Assembly (NCBI RefSeq): GCF_030503615.1
Contig: NZ_CP129963.1
Coordinates: 3,844,001-3,908,000, forward strand
DNA length: 64,000 nt
Direction: 5' to 3'
From: Sphingobacterium sp. BN32
GTDB lineage: Bacteria; Bacteroidota; Bacteroidia; Sphingobacteriales; Sphingobacteriaceae
Position 1 is the first letter of the stretch; every line of letters starts with the position of its first letter. Positions 51,882-61,167 of the stretch are shown here, piece after piece. The translations under genes and the position numbers were made by a program. The notes below the pieces were generated by a model. That model searched no databases, was not told the DNA's origin, and was given only the letters and a program-made list of their open reading frames with translations.

Positions 51882-54227
51882 TTAAAGTTCAAATCCGATA
51901 TTGAAGGAAGGCATGATAGGGAACATCCCTGTGACTTCCAACTTTCCGGGAATATCCGAAGGCTGTGCGAAGAAGGGATTTACCCGATTATAGACATTAT
52001 AAAGACCTATCCCAAACCATCTTGTATTCCCCTTTCTAGTCTTCCATTTCCGTTCAATATTGACATCCAGCCGATGGAAGGCCGGCAGGCGCATATTGTT
52101 AAGATTCCCCATAATAGGAAAGCCCGATCTCCATTCTTCTATTTCGGTCATACTTGTAGGCATTGTGAATGGTCTTCCCGTCTTATAGGTCCAGCTTCCT
52201 GAGAGCCTGTAACCCTTTCCAAAATTGTACATCATCAGAAAGTTAACATAGTTCCTAAAATCAAAATCCGAATTGAACCAATTTCCTTGATTCAGTGACC
52301 CGAACATAGACTGGGACTTGGCATAGGTATAGGATAATGAACCGTGCAGCTTTCCTGTAGTCTTCTGCAAAAGAACTTCTACCCCATAGGTCCTCATTCT
52401 TCCACCCCGATGAAGGAAGTCATTATATTCTACCACATCTTTCTCAAAATCAGTAGAGGGTGCAAATTTGACAACATCGGACTGATCCTTAAGGAAGAGT
52501 TCGATGGACATGTTGTCCAATAAGCCTTTTGGATTACGAAAATATCCGATTGACCATTGCTTGGACAATGACGGAGCTAAGATACCGTCATTTGCTATAT
52601 AAAACTCCCTAAAACGCCCCATATCGTCCGTAAAGCCTAACAGCATAGCGCTCTGACGCTGCATATTAAAAGCGGCGTTAATTGTCGACCTATCATCGAG
52701 CTCATAGGTCAGAAGGATCTTCGGTTCCGATAGCCAAGTGCCAGACCGTTCATGCCCATATCTGGAAATCCTGATGCCTGAATTGACTCGGAACCGCTCA
52801 GTCATTCTGTACGAAAAATCTGCCGACAGCGCTGTATTGTCAACATCGCGCGTATCCATATCCCGGTAATAATCACTGATTATCCCTCCGTCAACTGCTT
52901 CCCCCCGCCTCAGGTAGATCCCGTATTGAAATTCTTCCCGCTCTATACCGTAATTTAAGTCTAGCGCGTCACTAACCTGTGTCTTCCCATGGATATTAAA
53001 TTTGATGGAACGGACACTGTTACCGGATATACTGGAAACCTCGATGCTATTTTTGTCCATTCCGCCGAAGTCCGACCCATCATTGGTTTTCGAATAGATA
53101 TCGTAGAAGTGTCTATAATTGGAATAACTGGCATGTGCATTCAGCGAAGTGGTCGGTACGAGATTAATCCTGTAATTTAGTGCGAGAAGCTCATTTTTGA
53201 CACCATATTTATCTTCTGATAGCTCATTGTACGATGGATAGTTTTCTAAAAAAGAATGTCTATCGCGTCCAAGCAGTGCGGTGAGGGAAATATGCTGTTT
53301 ATCAGACAAACGGCCATCCAGTCGCATGGTCAAGTCCTGCGAGACAAGATTTCCAATATCACCAGTACGGTCGCCTCTTCGTATTTTCCTTGCTATAGCG
53401 CCGGTTGCCAGATCAACAATTGTTCTGCGCATCCCTACGTGATAGCTCAATCGATCCTTAATCAGGGGTCCGCTAGCACTGAACTTGGGCGAAATCAGGC
53501 TAAACTGAAAAGATTGATGATGCTCTTTGTAATTTCCTTCCTTCGTCCGTATGTCCAGCACGGAAGATAGGCGGCCTCCAAATTTGGATGGCCAGTAGTT
53601 CTTATAAAAATCTACCCCTCCGACGAGCTCTGGCTGAAACATAGAAATATATCCGCCGATATGGTTCACGTTCAACATCGTAGCTCCATCAAGCAGGATC
53701 TGGTTCTGGTCCTGCTCGCCTCCGCGCACAAAGAGATGCGAATATCCCTCCTTTCCATCTGTAACGCCCGGCAGGAACGTTAAGCCTTTTAATATGTCAG
53801 GTTCCCCCAGAAAAGATGGGGTAGCCGTTAAAAAAGGGAGTGAAACGCGGTTTACACCAAGAGCAGCTTTTTTATTAAACGGTTGGTCAGCATAGACCTC
53901 AACTATATTTAGCTCCAATGAGGACAGTCTCACATATATCTGCTTGTGATCCGCAGACACTTCAATAATCGTATCCCGATATGAAACATGCGAGATGGAA
54001 AGCCGTGTTTTATCGGAAACCGTAGTCAAGCAATTTCCACCGACATCCGTTGTCCGGGTTATACCTGTTTCCAGGTTAGTCACATTTGCGTTTTCGATCG
54101 GAACTCCGCTACGGGTGTCGCTCACATTAATAACAATCTTAACTTGGGCTCTAAGCTTAGGCGGATTAATAAAAAATAATATAGCAAGGAAGGATGCTAT
54201 AAAAAAGAAGTGCCCAGATCTTATCAT
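51882..54227 (-). CDS. TonB-dependent receptor with N-terminal carboxypeptidase-like domain
   Basis: 781 residues. Signal ~1-27, carboxypeptidase-regulatory-like domain (~30-110, VKIVINVSDTRSGVPIENANV), plug domain with GVNRVSLPFLTATPSFLGEPDILKGLTFLPGV and RGGEQDQNQILLDGATMLNVNH, then a barrel with many aromatic-alternating strands ending PIMPSFNIGFEL. It is smaller than SusC proteins and belongs with the DUF4249-associated receptors. The start overlaps the upstream gene stop by four bases (ATGA). Transported molecule unknown. Confidence 0.93.
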   Translation of the reverse strand: MIRSGHFFFIASFLAILFFINPPKLRAQVKIVINVSDTRSGVPIENANVTNLETGITRTTDVGGNCLTTVSDKTRLSISHVSYRDTIIEVSADHKQIYVRLSSLELNIVEVYADQPFNKKAALGVNRVSLPFLTATPSFLGEPDILKGLTFLPGVTDGKEGYSHLFVRGGEQDQNQILLDGATMLNVNHIGGYISMFQPELVGGVDFYKNYWPSKFGGRLSSVLDIRTKEGNYKEHHQSFQFSLISPKFSASGPLIKDRLSYHVGMRRTIVDLATGAIARKIRRGDRTGDIGNLVSQDLTMRLDGRLSDKQHISLTALLGRDRHSFLENYPSYNELSEDKYGVKNELLALNYRINLVPTTSLNAHASYSNYRHFYDIYSKTNDGSDFGGMDKNSIEVSSISGNSVRSIKFNIHGKTQVSDALDLNYGIEREEFQYGIYLRRGEAVDGGIISDYYRDMDTRDVDNTALSADFSYRMTERFRVNSGIRISRYGHERSGTWLSEPKILLTYELDDRSTINAAFNMQRQSAMLLGFTDDMGRFREFYIANDGILAPSLSKQWSIGYFRNPKGLLDNMSIELFLKDQSDVVKFAPSTDFEKDVVEYNDFLHRGGRMRTYGVEVLLQKTTGKLHGSLSYTYAKSQSMFGSLNQGNWFNSDFDFRNYVNFLMMYNFGKGYRLSGSWTYKTGRPFTMPTSMTEIEEWRSGFPIMGNLNNMRLPAFHRLDVNIERKWKTRKGNTRWFGIGLYNVYNRVNPFFAQPSDIPGKLEVTGMFPIMPSFNIGFEL

Positions 54228-54982
54228 TTTAGATAATAACGTGTATTCAGCCTGACACCCATTTCCCTGAATTTAAAATCATCCTTTGAGGTGGCAGGAT
54301 TAATATTCAATCTCGGGGTTATGTCCGTAAAGGCGTCCAGGTCTATCCTCAACTGCTCATTGATAGGTGCAAATACACCGATATGGGCGCCGAGCTGAAA
54401 CGGATGTTGATATTTTGCTGTATAATAAGATAGACCCATTGCCCTACCCAAACTTCCATAAGGAAACTCGCTATCGGTGATATTCGAGGAGAACTGATAA
54501 TACAGGTCAGCCCCAACTTTAAACCCTATGTATTCGAATGGGAGGTAAGTAATAGATACTGGCATATGAAGTGCCCAATACCGAAAATTCTTTGTTTTTC
54601 CGAATTCGGGCAACATATCCCGATAAAAACTGGAAAGCTCCCCCTTACGGTCAAGCAATTCCGCCGTCAACCCGAAACCTGCACTTTGCACGTTTAAGCC
54701 CACATCCCATCCAATGATACCATCTTGCTCAAATGTCCCCGAAAGTCCGGCTCCCCCGTTGATCAGAATACCGGGCTTACTGTTCAGCTGATAATCGATT
54801 GAAGCATCAGCTTCCCTGACACTATATTGGAGATCAGCAAATGACGTATTAAAACCCCGAACTGTGGTTGCTCCAGCACCGGCACTTACATAACATTTAG
54901 GTTTATTTTGGGCTGATGCTAAGTTGCAAAACAGTAGACCAATTGCTGATAAGAATAAAACTAATGAGCGGCTATTTTCCAT
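54224..54982 (-). CDS. Putative outer-membrane beta-barrel protein upstream of the TonB receptor
   Basis: 252 residues from the ATG at 54982 (a GTG six bases upstream is in frame). Signal peptide (LVLFLSAIGLLFCNLASAQ). The mature part has about ten alternating hydrophobic strands (KCYVSAGAGATTVRGFN, WALHMPVSITYLPFEYIGFKVGADLYYQF, FQLGAHIGVFAPINEQLRIDLDAF) and ends GVRLNTRYYLK, consistent with an 8- to 10-stranded barrel. First gene of a three-gene operon with the receptor and DUF4249. I recognise no named family. Confidence 0.75.
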   Translation of the reverse strand: MENSRSLVLFLSAIGLLFCNLASAQNKPKCYVSAGAGATTVRGFNTSFADLQYSVREADASIDYQLNSKPGILINGGAGLSGTFEQDGIIGWDVGLNVQSAGFGLTAELLDRKGELSSFYRDMLPEFGKTKNFRYWALHMPVSITYLPFEYIGFKVGADLYYQFSSNITDSEFPYGSLGRAMGLSYYTAKYQHPFQLGAHIGVFAPINEQLRIDLDAFTDITPRLNINPATSKDDFKFREMGVRLNTRYYLK

Positions 54983-55468
54983 AATCACACTGTTATCTAA
55001 ACGTTAATTAAACTAATTAATTATTACGCATATCAAAACTAACTAAATAGCTTCTATTAGCAAAATATTTTTTCTCTATTTTGGGAAATAACCTTAATCC
55101 AAACGAAAAGACATCTTCTTCCATCCAAGAGTTTTCAAGAACTCAGTATTATTTGATTCAACAGAAAGATGAAACTTCTACACCCCTTCTTCAACACAGT
55201 CCCCTTTTAAACCCAATGATAACCCAATACAAACCCAAATCAAACCCCATTTGAAAGGGCTTTGATATGGGTTTGATACGAGTTTGATTAAAGCAACATC
55301 AGAACAAGATTTATACTGAATACAATAAATCTTTACACAGGGTTTGCTTTAAAAAAGAAAATCATGAGGGCTTTAATCGGCTTAGCCTCGCATTGTTAAT
55401 AAATAATGAATTATCCCTTTTGAAGAATCAAAAAAAACAGGGATTTTTGAAAAATAATTCACAACAAC
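54983..55468. other. Divergent gap with repeat copy D
   Basis: A ~486-bp AT-rich region between the divergent barrel-protein and WG-repeat genes. It contains repeat copy D (55201-55290). A TTTGAAGAATCAAA-type near-palindrome is near 55420. No clear TAnnTTTG box or gene seen. Confidence 0.5.
55201..55290. repeat. GGGTTTGA palindromic repeat, copy D
   Basis: CAAACCCAAATCAAA (55230-55244) pairs with TTTGATATGGGTTTG (55261-55275) with one mismatch; inside, CCC pairs with GGG around ATTTGAAA. The left flank repeats AACCCAAT three times (CCCCTTTTAAACCCAATGAT, AACCCAATAC). Matches copies A-C in blocks and orientation, but here the gap is between divergent genes. Confidence 0.75.
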
Positions 55469-56308
55469 ATGAAATTAGCTACAGTTTTCACCTTGCTATG
55501 TCTAATCGGACATTTAGCTTTCGCTCAAGAAGAAGAAACCATTTCCATTGACGAATTAGAAGTAACGAACGACATCGAGCTCGGTGCTGGCTATATTGCT
55601 TATCATGACTCCACGAACTTCAGTTATGGTCTAAAAACAGAGGACGGCCGTGTGTTGACTCAGCCTATTTACTCGTCTGTTGGAGAGTACATCGATGGAA
55701 CATTCATCGTTGTTACCGAAGACTACAAATATGGCATCATCGATACGACAGCAAATTTCACGGTTCCCTTGGAATATGATGAATTACAATTCGACCCCGC
55801 TGTCAATGCTTACATATATGCTAAGGATGGTCAATCGGGCTTGATGGATAAGCAGGGCAAGAAACTATGGAAGGTCAGCTATACGTCGCTTTCACCTTTC
55901 ATTGATGCATATGCCGTGTATTCAGAGGGCGACAAATTTGGCTTGGTGGATCAGTCTGGTAAAGTCGTCGTTCCTGCTGCTTATGAAAGTATTATGCAGT
56001 TTGACCCCAAATACTATGTTGTATTAGCTGGCTCAGACATGCAGGTCTATACGATCAAAGATCAGAAGCTTCTTGTAGGGGGCTTCCAATACCTATTCCT
56101 TGCCGATGTAGACGATCTATTTGTTGCTAGCCGAGATGGCCTGAGCTACGGATATATCAATGGTAAAGGAGAGACAGTCATTCCATTTAATTACAGCTTT
56201 GCGGGGCAATTTGTTGACGGTTATGCTAATGTGGTTAAAACGGGAGAAGACGAGATGATCTACATCAACCAAAAAGGTGAGGAAGTGAAGCCTGATGTGA
56301 ACTACTAA
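55469..56308 (+). CDS. WG-repeat protein, secreted
   Basis: 279 residues with a signal peptide (MKLATVFTLLCLIGHLAFAQ). About six degenerate WG/KWG-type repeats follow, each with a YG(L/I) turn and an acidic-to-beta pattern: FSYGLKTEDGRVLTQPIY, YKYGIIDTTANFTVPLEYD, DKFGLVDQSGKVVVPAAYE, LSYGYINGKGETVIPFNY. Such repeats form beta-rich solenoids and probably bind a partner at the envelope; no catalytic motif is seen. 5 bp before the next gene, so co-transcribed. Confidence 0.85.
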   Translation: MKLATVFTLLCLIGHLAFAQEEETISIDELEVTNDIELGAGYIAYHDSTNFSYGLKTEDGRVLTQPIYSSVGEYIDGTFIVVTEDYKYGIIDTTANFTVPLEYDELQFDPAVNAYIYAKDGQSGLMDKQGKKLWKVSYTSLSPFIDAYAVYSEGDKFGLVDQSGKVVVPAAYESIMQFDPKYYVVLAGSDMQVYTIKDQKLLVGGFQYLFLADVDDLFVASRDGLSYGYINGKGETVIPFNYSFAGQFVDGYANVVKTGEDEMIYINQKGEEVKPDVNY

Positions 56309-56313
56309 GTCGG

Positions 56314-56742
56314 ATGGAATATAAGATTCACACCCTACACCGAGGTAAGTTTATCTGGATACTCCTTGGCGGACTATTCGCCGCAGGCTACATCCTGTCT
56401 TTCTTCGAACTGCGCGAGCTGATCAAGATTATTGCATTGTTATTCTGTATCCCCGCCATTATGTTTCTGGGTGCAAAGCTCAGCTATCAAAATTCTACAT
56501 GGACGATCGATGGCAACCGCCTGATCATTGAGAAGGCTGGTAAGACTTCGGAAGTGGCGATAGACCAAATCGAATACATCAAAAATCATATGCGCTCGGG
56601 CGGCAATCTATTAGCGATTTACCGCAAGGGCAAATCCACTCCGATGCGGGTTTGGAGAAACAAATTATTCGTCAATACCGATCAGTTCGACGAACTTACG
56701 GCTCGCCTTCGCGAGCTGGGCATCGAGTTTGTCATTGCCTAA
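56314..56742 (+). CDS. Small membrane protein with PH-like cytosolic domain
   Basis: 142 residues. Two adjacent membrane helices (~residues 12-30 and ~35-52, ILLGGLFAAGYILSFF then IIALLFCIPAIMFLG) are followed by a beta-rich domain (NSTWTIDGNRLIIEKAGKTSEVAIDQIEYIKNH, LLAIYRKGKSTPMRVWRNKLFVNTDQFDELTARL) resembling bacterial PH-like/YcxB-type domains. Function unknown; it shares a transcript with the WG-repeat protein. Confidence 0.65.
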   Translation: MEYKIHTLHRGKFIWILLGGLFAAGYILSFFELRELIKIIALLFCIPAIMFLGAKLSYQNSTWTIDGNRLIIEKAGKTSEVAIDQIEYIKNHMRSGGNLLAIYRKGKSTPMRVWRNKLFVNTDQFDELTARLRELGIEFVIA

Positions 56743-56799
56743 ACTTAAAGGTATCGGGATTGCTACATGGATAGCTAATTAATCAATCAAACATTTTTG

Positions 56800-56807
56800 T
56801 ATTTTTG
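56800..56807 (+). promoter_or_regulatory. Putative -7 box for the M1 peptidase gene
   Basis: TATTTTTG, exact TAnnTTTG match, 5 bp before the ATG at 56813. Transcription would start at or beside the ATG, suggesting a leaderless mRNA. Confidence 0.6.
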
Positions 56808-56812
56808 GGGTT

Positions 56813-58684
56813 ATGAAACTTAAATTTTCGATAACCCTTCTATTCTTAACGGTAGTATCGCTTGTTGGATTTGCACAGCGTAAAGGCTACTGGCAACAAG
56901 GCGTTGACTATACAATGGATATTGATGTCAATGAAAAGACTTTTCAGTATGATGGAAAGATGACCTTGAAATACAGCAATAACTCCGGTCAGTCCTTAAA
57001 CAAAGTGTATTTCCATCTTTATTTTAATGCCTTCCAACCGGGGAGCATGATGGACGAGCGCTTAAAGGTGATTCCTGATCCGGATCGTCGGATGATGCAG
57101 AATATCGGCAGCAAAGAGAAACCGCAGCTACAAAGCAGAATATCGACTTTAAAACCTAACCAGATCGGTTACCAGAAAATCAAAACTGTAAAGTTCAACG
57201 GTCAGGACGCGACCTTCAAAGAAGACGGTACGATTCTGGAAGTGACGCTTCCATCCGCAATTGCCGACAACAGCACTGCAACATTCGAGCTGACATGGGA
57301 GGCGCAGGTGCCTGAGCAAATCCGCCGTAGCGGACGTAACTCGGCTGAGGGCGTTGCTTTCTCCATGACCCAATGGTATCCTAAGATGGCACATTTTGAC
57401 GAGTTCGGATGGCATTTGGACGAGTATATAGGTCGCGAATTCGTTGCTCCCTTCGGGAAATTCGATGTAACCATCCACATCAATAAAGACTATGTAATCG
57501 GTTCATCCGGCAAATTGCAGAACCCATCGGAAGTGAAGGGCTATGTAAAGAATGCCAAAGTAAAAACAAAGAACAATAAAGCTTCATGGCATTATAAAGC
57601 GGAGAACATCCATGATTTCGCCTGGGCTGCAGATACTAAGTTTGTGGTAGACTCGGCGAAGTCCAAAGCTGGTATCACGGTTTACACCGTATTCTTACCT
57701 ACGGATGCGACCATCGTTTCGAATTGGAAAACAGCATTAGGTATGGCGACAGATTTCTTTGATTTCACAGGCACAAAATTCGGCGCCTATCCATGGCCTA
57801 CTTATACCATAGTTCAAGGTGGCGATGGCGGAATGGAATATGGAACCGCGACCCTGGTTACAGGGGGCAGAGATTTGAAAGGCTTAGTGGGCGTTATTTT
57901 CCATGAGGCGGCACACTCCTGGTATCAGCATTTGTTCGGCATCAACGAAACCGTAGACGAGTGGTTTGATGAAGGTTTCACCAGCTATATAGAAGACCTG
58001 GCCTATCAGGAATTATTCTTGAGACCAACAGCAAAAGCGCTTAATCCAATTGGTGCGGCATATAACTCGTATTATAGACTTGCACTTTCGGGCAAAGAAG
58101 AACCCATGAGCCTACTGGCCGATTATTACAATACGAACTTTGCATACAGTACCCAAGCTTACAGTAAAGGGGCGGTATTGGCAGAGCAATTAGGCTATAT
58201 CATCGGGAAAGAAAACTTGCACAAGACTTTTCTTGCCTTCTACGACAAATGGAAGTTCAAGCATCCGACGCCAAATGATTTCAAGCGCACGGCAGAAGAG
58301 ATTTCTGGTATCAATCTAAAATGGTATTTCAACTTATTCTTAAATACAACGCGCAAGATAGACTACGGTATTTCGAATGTCTCAGATAATGCGGTAACCA
58401 TCCGTAATAACTCTGATTTTGCGATGCCTATTGATGTGTTGGTGACTTATACCGACGGTAGCAAAGAGCTTTTCTACATTCCGCTACGCGAAATGCGCGG
58501 CGAGAAACCTGCGGAAGAATCATACGATATTTACCAAGGCGTTAAACGCACCGTATTGACCGACTGGTTCTGGACAAAACCAAGCTACACAATCTCACTT
58601 CCGAAGAAAGCAAAAGAGGTAGTAATCGATCCTACGCAGCGCCTGGCTGATGTAAAACAAGATGATAACGTGTATAAGCCCTAA
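56813..58684 (+). CDS. M1-family metallopeptidase, exported
   Basis: 623 residues with signal peptide (~1-21, LVGFAQ). N-terminal beta-rich M1 domain, then the gluzincin catalytic site HEAAHSWYQHLFG with His364, Glu365, His368 and the third ligand Glu387 (ETVDEWFDEGF), preceded by an aminopeptidase-type GGMEYG (DGGMEYGTATLV). C-terminal region ends with a beta domain. It is a periplasmic or outer-membrane aminopeptidase-like enzyme that trims peptides. Monocistronic; a bidirectional terminator follows. Confidence 0.95.
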   Translation: MKLKFSITLLFLTVVSLVGFAQRKGYWQQGVDYTMDIDVNEKTFQYDGKMTLKYSNNSGQSLNKVYFHLYFNAFQPGSMMDERLKVIPDPDRRMMQNIGSKEKPQLQSRISTLKPNQIGYQKIKTVKFNGQDATFKEDGTILEVTLPSAIADNSTATFELTWEAQVPEQIRRSGRNSAEGVAFSMTQWYPKMAHFDEFGWHLDEYIGREFVAPFGKFDVTIHINKDYVIGSSGKLQNPSEVKGYVKNAKVKTKNNKASWHYKAENIHDFAWAADTKFVVDSAKSKAGITVYTVFLPTDATIVSNWKTALGMATDFFDFTGTKFGAYPWPTYTIVQGGDGGMEYGTATLVTGGRDLKGLVGVIFHEAAHSWYQHLFGINETVDEWFDEGFTSYIEDLAYQELFLRPTAKALNPIGAAYNSYYRLALSGKEEPMSLLADYYNTNFAYSTQAYSKGAVLAEQLGYIIGKENLHKTFLAFYDKWKFKHPTPNDFKRTAEEISGINLKWYFNLFLNTTRKIDYGISNVSDNAVTIRNNSDFAMPIDVLVTYTDGSKELFYIPLREMRGEKPAEESYDIYQGVKRTVLTDWFWTKPSYTISLPKKAKEVVIDPTQRLADVKQDDNVYKP

Positions 58685-58714
58685 CAGGCCTACGATATAA
58701 ATATTCCAATATAA

Positions 58715-58748
58715 AAAGGCTGCTAGATTTAAAATCTGGCAGCCTTTG
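58715..58748. terminator. Bidirectional terminator between M1 peptidase and ABC gene
   Basis: AAAGGCTGCTAGATT pairs with AATCTGGCAGCCTTT (one G-U) around a short AT-rich loop. Minus-strand tail is T-rich (TTTTTATATT); plus strand is weaker. Lies between two convergent genes. Confidence 0.82.
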
Positions 58749-58820
58749 TTGTAAAATGCTGATGGCTTTTTGTTCGCCCTATCCTTCAGATGCGAAGGGA
58801 AGCGATCCTTGCTGTTTGCC

Positions 58821-59519
58821 CTATTCGACTGCGAAGAAGGCATTCAATTCGTTCAGTGTTTCGGGTGTTTTTGGGGAGTCTTTGACCAGCACACCCTTGT
58901 TTAATGCGATAATGCGATCGGCAGTATCCACCGTATGGGACAAGTCGTGGCTAGAGATCAATAGCGTCACTTTATGTTCTTGTTTCAATTTATTCAGGAG
59001 GTTCTTCAAACGGAACTGCGTTGTTGGGTCTAAGTTGGCGAAGGGCTCATCTAAAATTACTAATTCAGGTTCACCGATCAAGGCGCCGATAATTCCTACT
59101 TTCTTTTGATTTCCTTTGGAAAGGTCTCGAATGAAAACCTTTTTGTTTAAGACTTCACCATTAAAGAATTCCTCAAACTGTGATACGAAGGCATCGACAT
59201 CAACTTTGTTCATGCCCCGAAGCTCCCCCAGAAAATAGAAATACTCGTTGGGGCTCAGGTACCCAATCAGGAAGCTCTCATCGATAAATGCGGTACTAAA
59301 CTTTTTCCATGCCCCATTTCCCTGTACTTGCTCTCCCTTCAGCTTCACAAAACCCGAATCGGGTTGTATCAGATCCAATATCAAACTAAATAACGTAGTT
59401 TTCCCAGCCCCGTTATTCCCTACTAATCCTATGCTTTCCCCTTCCTTGATATATAATTGCGGAATATTTAAAACCTGTACTCCGTTGTAATGCTTGCTTA
59501 AATTTTGTATTTCGATCAT
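58821..59519 (-). CDS. ABC transporter ATP-binding protein
   Basis: 232 residues. Walker A GLVGNNGAGKTT (~residues 31-42), signature-like LSKGNQKKVGIIGAL, Walker B ELVILDEPFANLD and the switch His in LISSHDLSH. It is the ABC-2 type (drug or polymer exporter) ATPase that powers the adjacent DUF5687 permease (27-bp gap). Substrate unknown. Length and spacing of motifs are normal. Confidence 0.93.
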   Translation of the reverse strand: MIEIQNLSKHYNGVQVLNIPQLYIKEGESIGLVGNNGAGKTTLFSLILDLIQPDSGFVKLKGEQVQGNGAWKKFSTAFIDESFLIGYLSPNEYFYFLGELRGMNKVDVDAFVSQFEEFFNGEVLNKKVFIRDLSKGNQKKVGIIGALIGEPELVILDEPFANLDPTTQFRLKNLLNKLKQEHKVTLLISSHDLSHTVDTADRIIALNKGVLVKDSPKTPETLNELNAFFAVE

Positions 59520-59546
59520 AACCTGATGTTGTTATCAATTTTATTG

Positions 59547-61028
59547 TTAATTATTTACTTCTCTAAATCCCTTTAACATGTCGTACTTCTTGGTTTCATA
59601 GCGCTGCGAAATGCTGTTCAGCAATTGATTTTTCAATGCAAAGCCAATGATGCCGACAATCGCAAGGACGACATTCGCCATCTGAATACCTAACGTCATT
59701 TTGGCGATGCCCCATATCAGGATTGGGATAGCCAACAGGGGTATTCCGACTAACCACTGTGCCGCGCCAATCCCTTGATAATTCAAGAAACTCGCGTTAT
59801 CCAAATCGATGCGTTTTCTGTTCATGGAACCGAAATACAATATAAGCGGCACGTTGATGCCGAGATTGTAAACCGCACATGCTATATTGGTCCAAAGGAT
59901 ATTCCATCCGAAATATAGATAGGGCGTGCTTAACATGGTCAGGATACCCACCGACAGGTACATGAGGATGGCTTTGGACTCCAGGTATTGTTTCATCGTA
60001 ATGTTCTGGCTCATCAATAAGGGATAGTAAGAGCTATCCCAGGCGGGAATAAATTGTCCAAAGTTGATGATGAAAATACCAGAGAGAAATATTCCGACAA
60101 ATGAAATCATACTGGAATCGATAAGCTTTGGGTTGGTATAAAAGAATAGTCCGTAGGCGAGGAATAAGACACAGACGAGCAGTACATTTCTGGCGCGTTT
60201 TGCTCGCCACAGCAGTTTTAGATCTAATTGTAGGTAGGGCGCGAGTTCTCCGAAACGGCTTGTCCAAGATAAATCGGATGATTTGAATTCGGTTTTTGTC
60301 TGCTGTAAGTAGGCATCCAAATACATATTCTGCTTAATATTGTTAAAGAGCAGGCGGTAAACAATTGCGACAAGAACAATCGGGATGATGGCAAGGATTG
60401 GCAGGCTCAACACTTGGTTTAAGAAGTACCCAAATAAATCGCTAATGGAAAAAATCTTAAAGTAATCTAACGCCACCAAGATTAAAATAATCAGGATGAA
60501 CGGCAAAACCCTTTTAAAATTAGCGTTGAAGTTCTTGCTAATATACAGGGCTAAGAAATTGATCAGGTATTCCAAGGCGACTACAGCAATGAACCAACCA
60601 ATCATTTGCAGTGGAGCAAACACAGCTAAGTTCAGCGTGAACAAGGTATAGGGTATGATTGCCGCAAGAAAAAGTAGATTCCAGAAGGAATAGATGGTTT
60701 TCATCAACGAATAATGCACCACCGTTCCTCGATTAATATCGAGCAATAAAAGCGGCTTCACATTCAATAGCGGTAAATTTTGAAATATGATACGCATAAT
60801 AAAACTTAAGCAGTACCATACTAAAATAAACTTATTGACCATGTGGATCGGTTCGTCTTCTGGGAATGCTTCCTTCAATAGTGGGTGAAGTGCAGCACCA
60901 AAAACAAAGAAGGAGGAAAGAAAGTAGAGGGCGAGAAATCCGAGGAATAGTTTAATGGCAAGGCCCTTTCCAAACCCCGCAGACCGGAAAAATGACTTCC
61001 ACTCTAGTGCTAGTAGTCTTGTGAACAT
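59547..61028 (-). CDS. DUF5687 multi-pass ABC permease
   Basis: 493 residues. About twelve hydrophobic segments, starting MFTRLLALEWKSFFRSAGFGKGLAIKLFLGFLALYFLSSFFVFG, with polar loops around residues 240-270. DUF5687 proteins are ABC-2-like membrane subunits encoded with one ATPase; here the ATPase gene is 27 bp downstream. No signal peptide beyond the first membrane helix. First gene of this pair. Substrate unknown. Confidence 0.88.
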   Translation of the reverse strand: MFTRLLALEWKSFFRSAGFGKGLAIKLFLGFLALYFLSSFFVFGAALHPLLKEAFPEDEPIHMVNKFILVWYCLSFIMRIIFQNLPLLNVKPLLLLDINRGTVVHYSLMKTIYSFWNLLFLAAIIPYTLFTLNLAVFAPLQMIGWFIAVVALEYLINFLALYISKNFNANFKRVLPFILIILILVALDYFKIFSISDLFGYFLNQVLSLPILAIIPIVLVAIVYRLLFNNIKQNMYLDAYLQQTKTEFKSSDLSWTSRFGELAPYLQLDLKLLWRAKRARNVLLVCVLFLAYGLFFYTNPKLIDSSMISFVGIFLSGIFIINFGQFIPAWDSSYYPLLMSQNITMKQYLESKAILMYLSVGILTMLSTPYLYFGWNILWTNIACAVYNLGINVPLILYFGSMNRKRIDLDNASFLNYQGIGAAQWLVGIPLLAIPILIWGIAKMTLGIQMANVVLAIVGIIGFALKNQLLNSISQRYETKKYDMLKGFREVNN

Positions 61029-61167
61029 ATAATTGATTAATGCTTAATTACACGGAATAGTCAGTATCGGTAAATCATACTGATGCTTTCTAATGTGGAA
61101 AATAAGAAAAAACTTTTGTTTTTGGATGTACTGTTTTTTATCCGATCAGTTGCTAAATGGGGAGGTA

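Noticed and set aside
58821..61028. DUF5687/ABC pair as the ATPase partner of the HlyD-FtsX-TolC operon
   Set aside because: The ATPase is tightly linked to its own DUF5687 permease, with a 139-bp gap to the TolC gene, so sharing is not supported.
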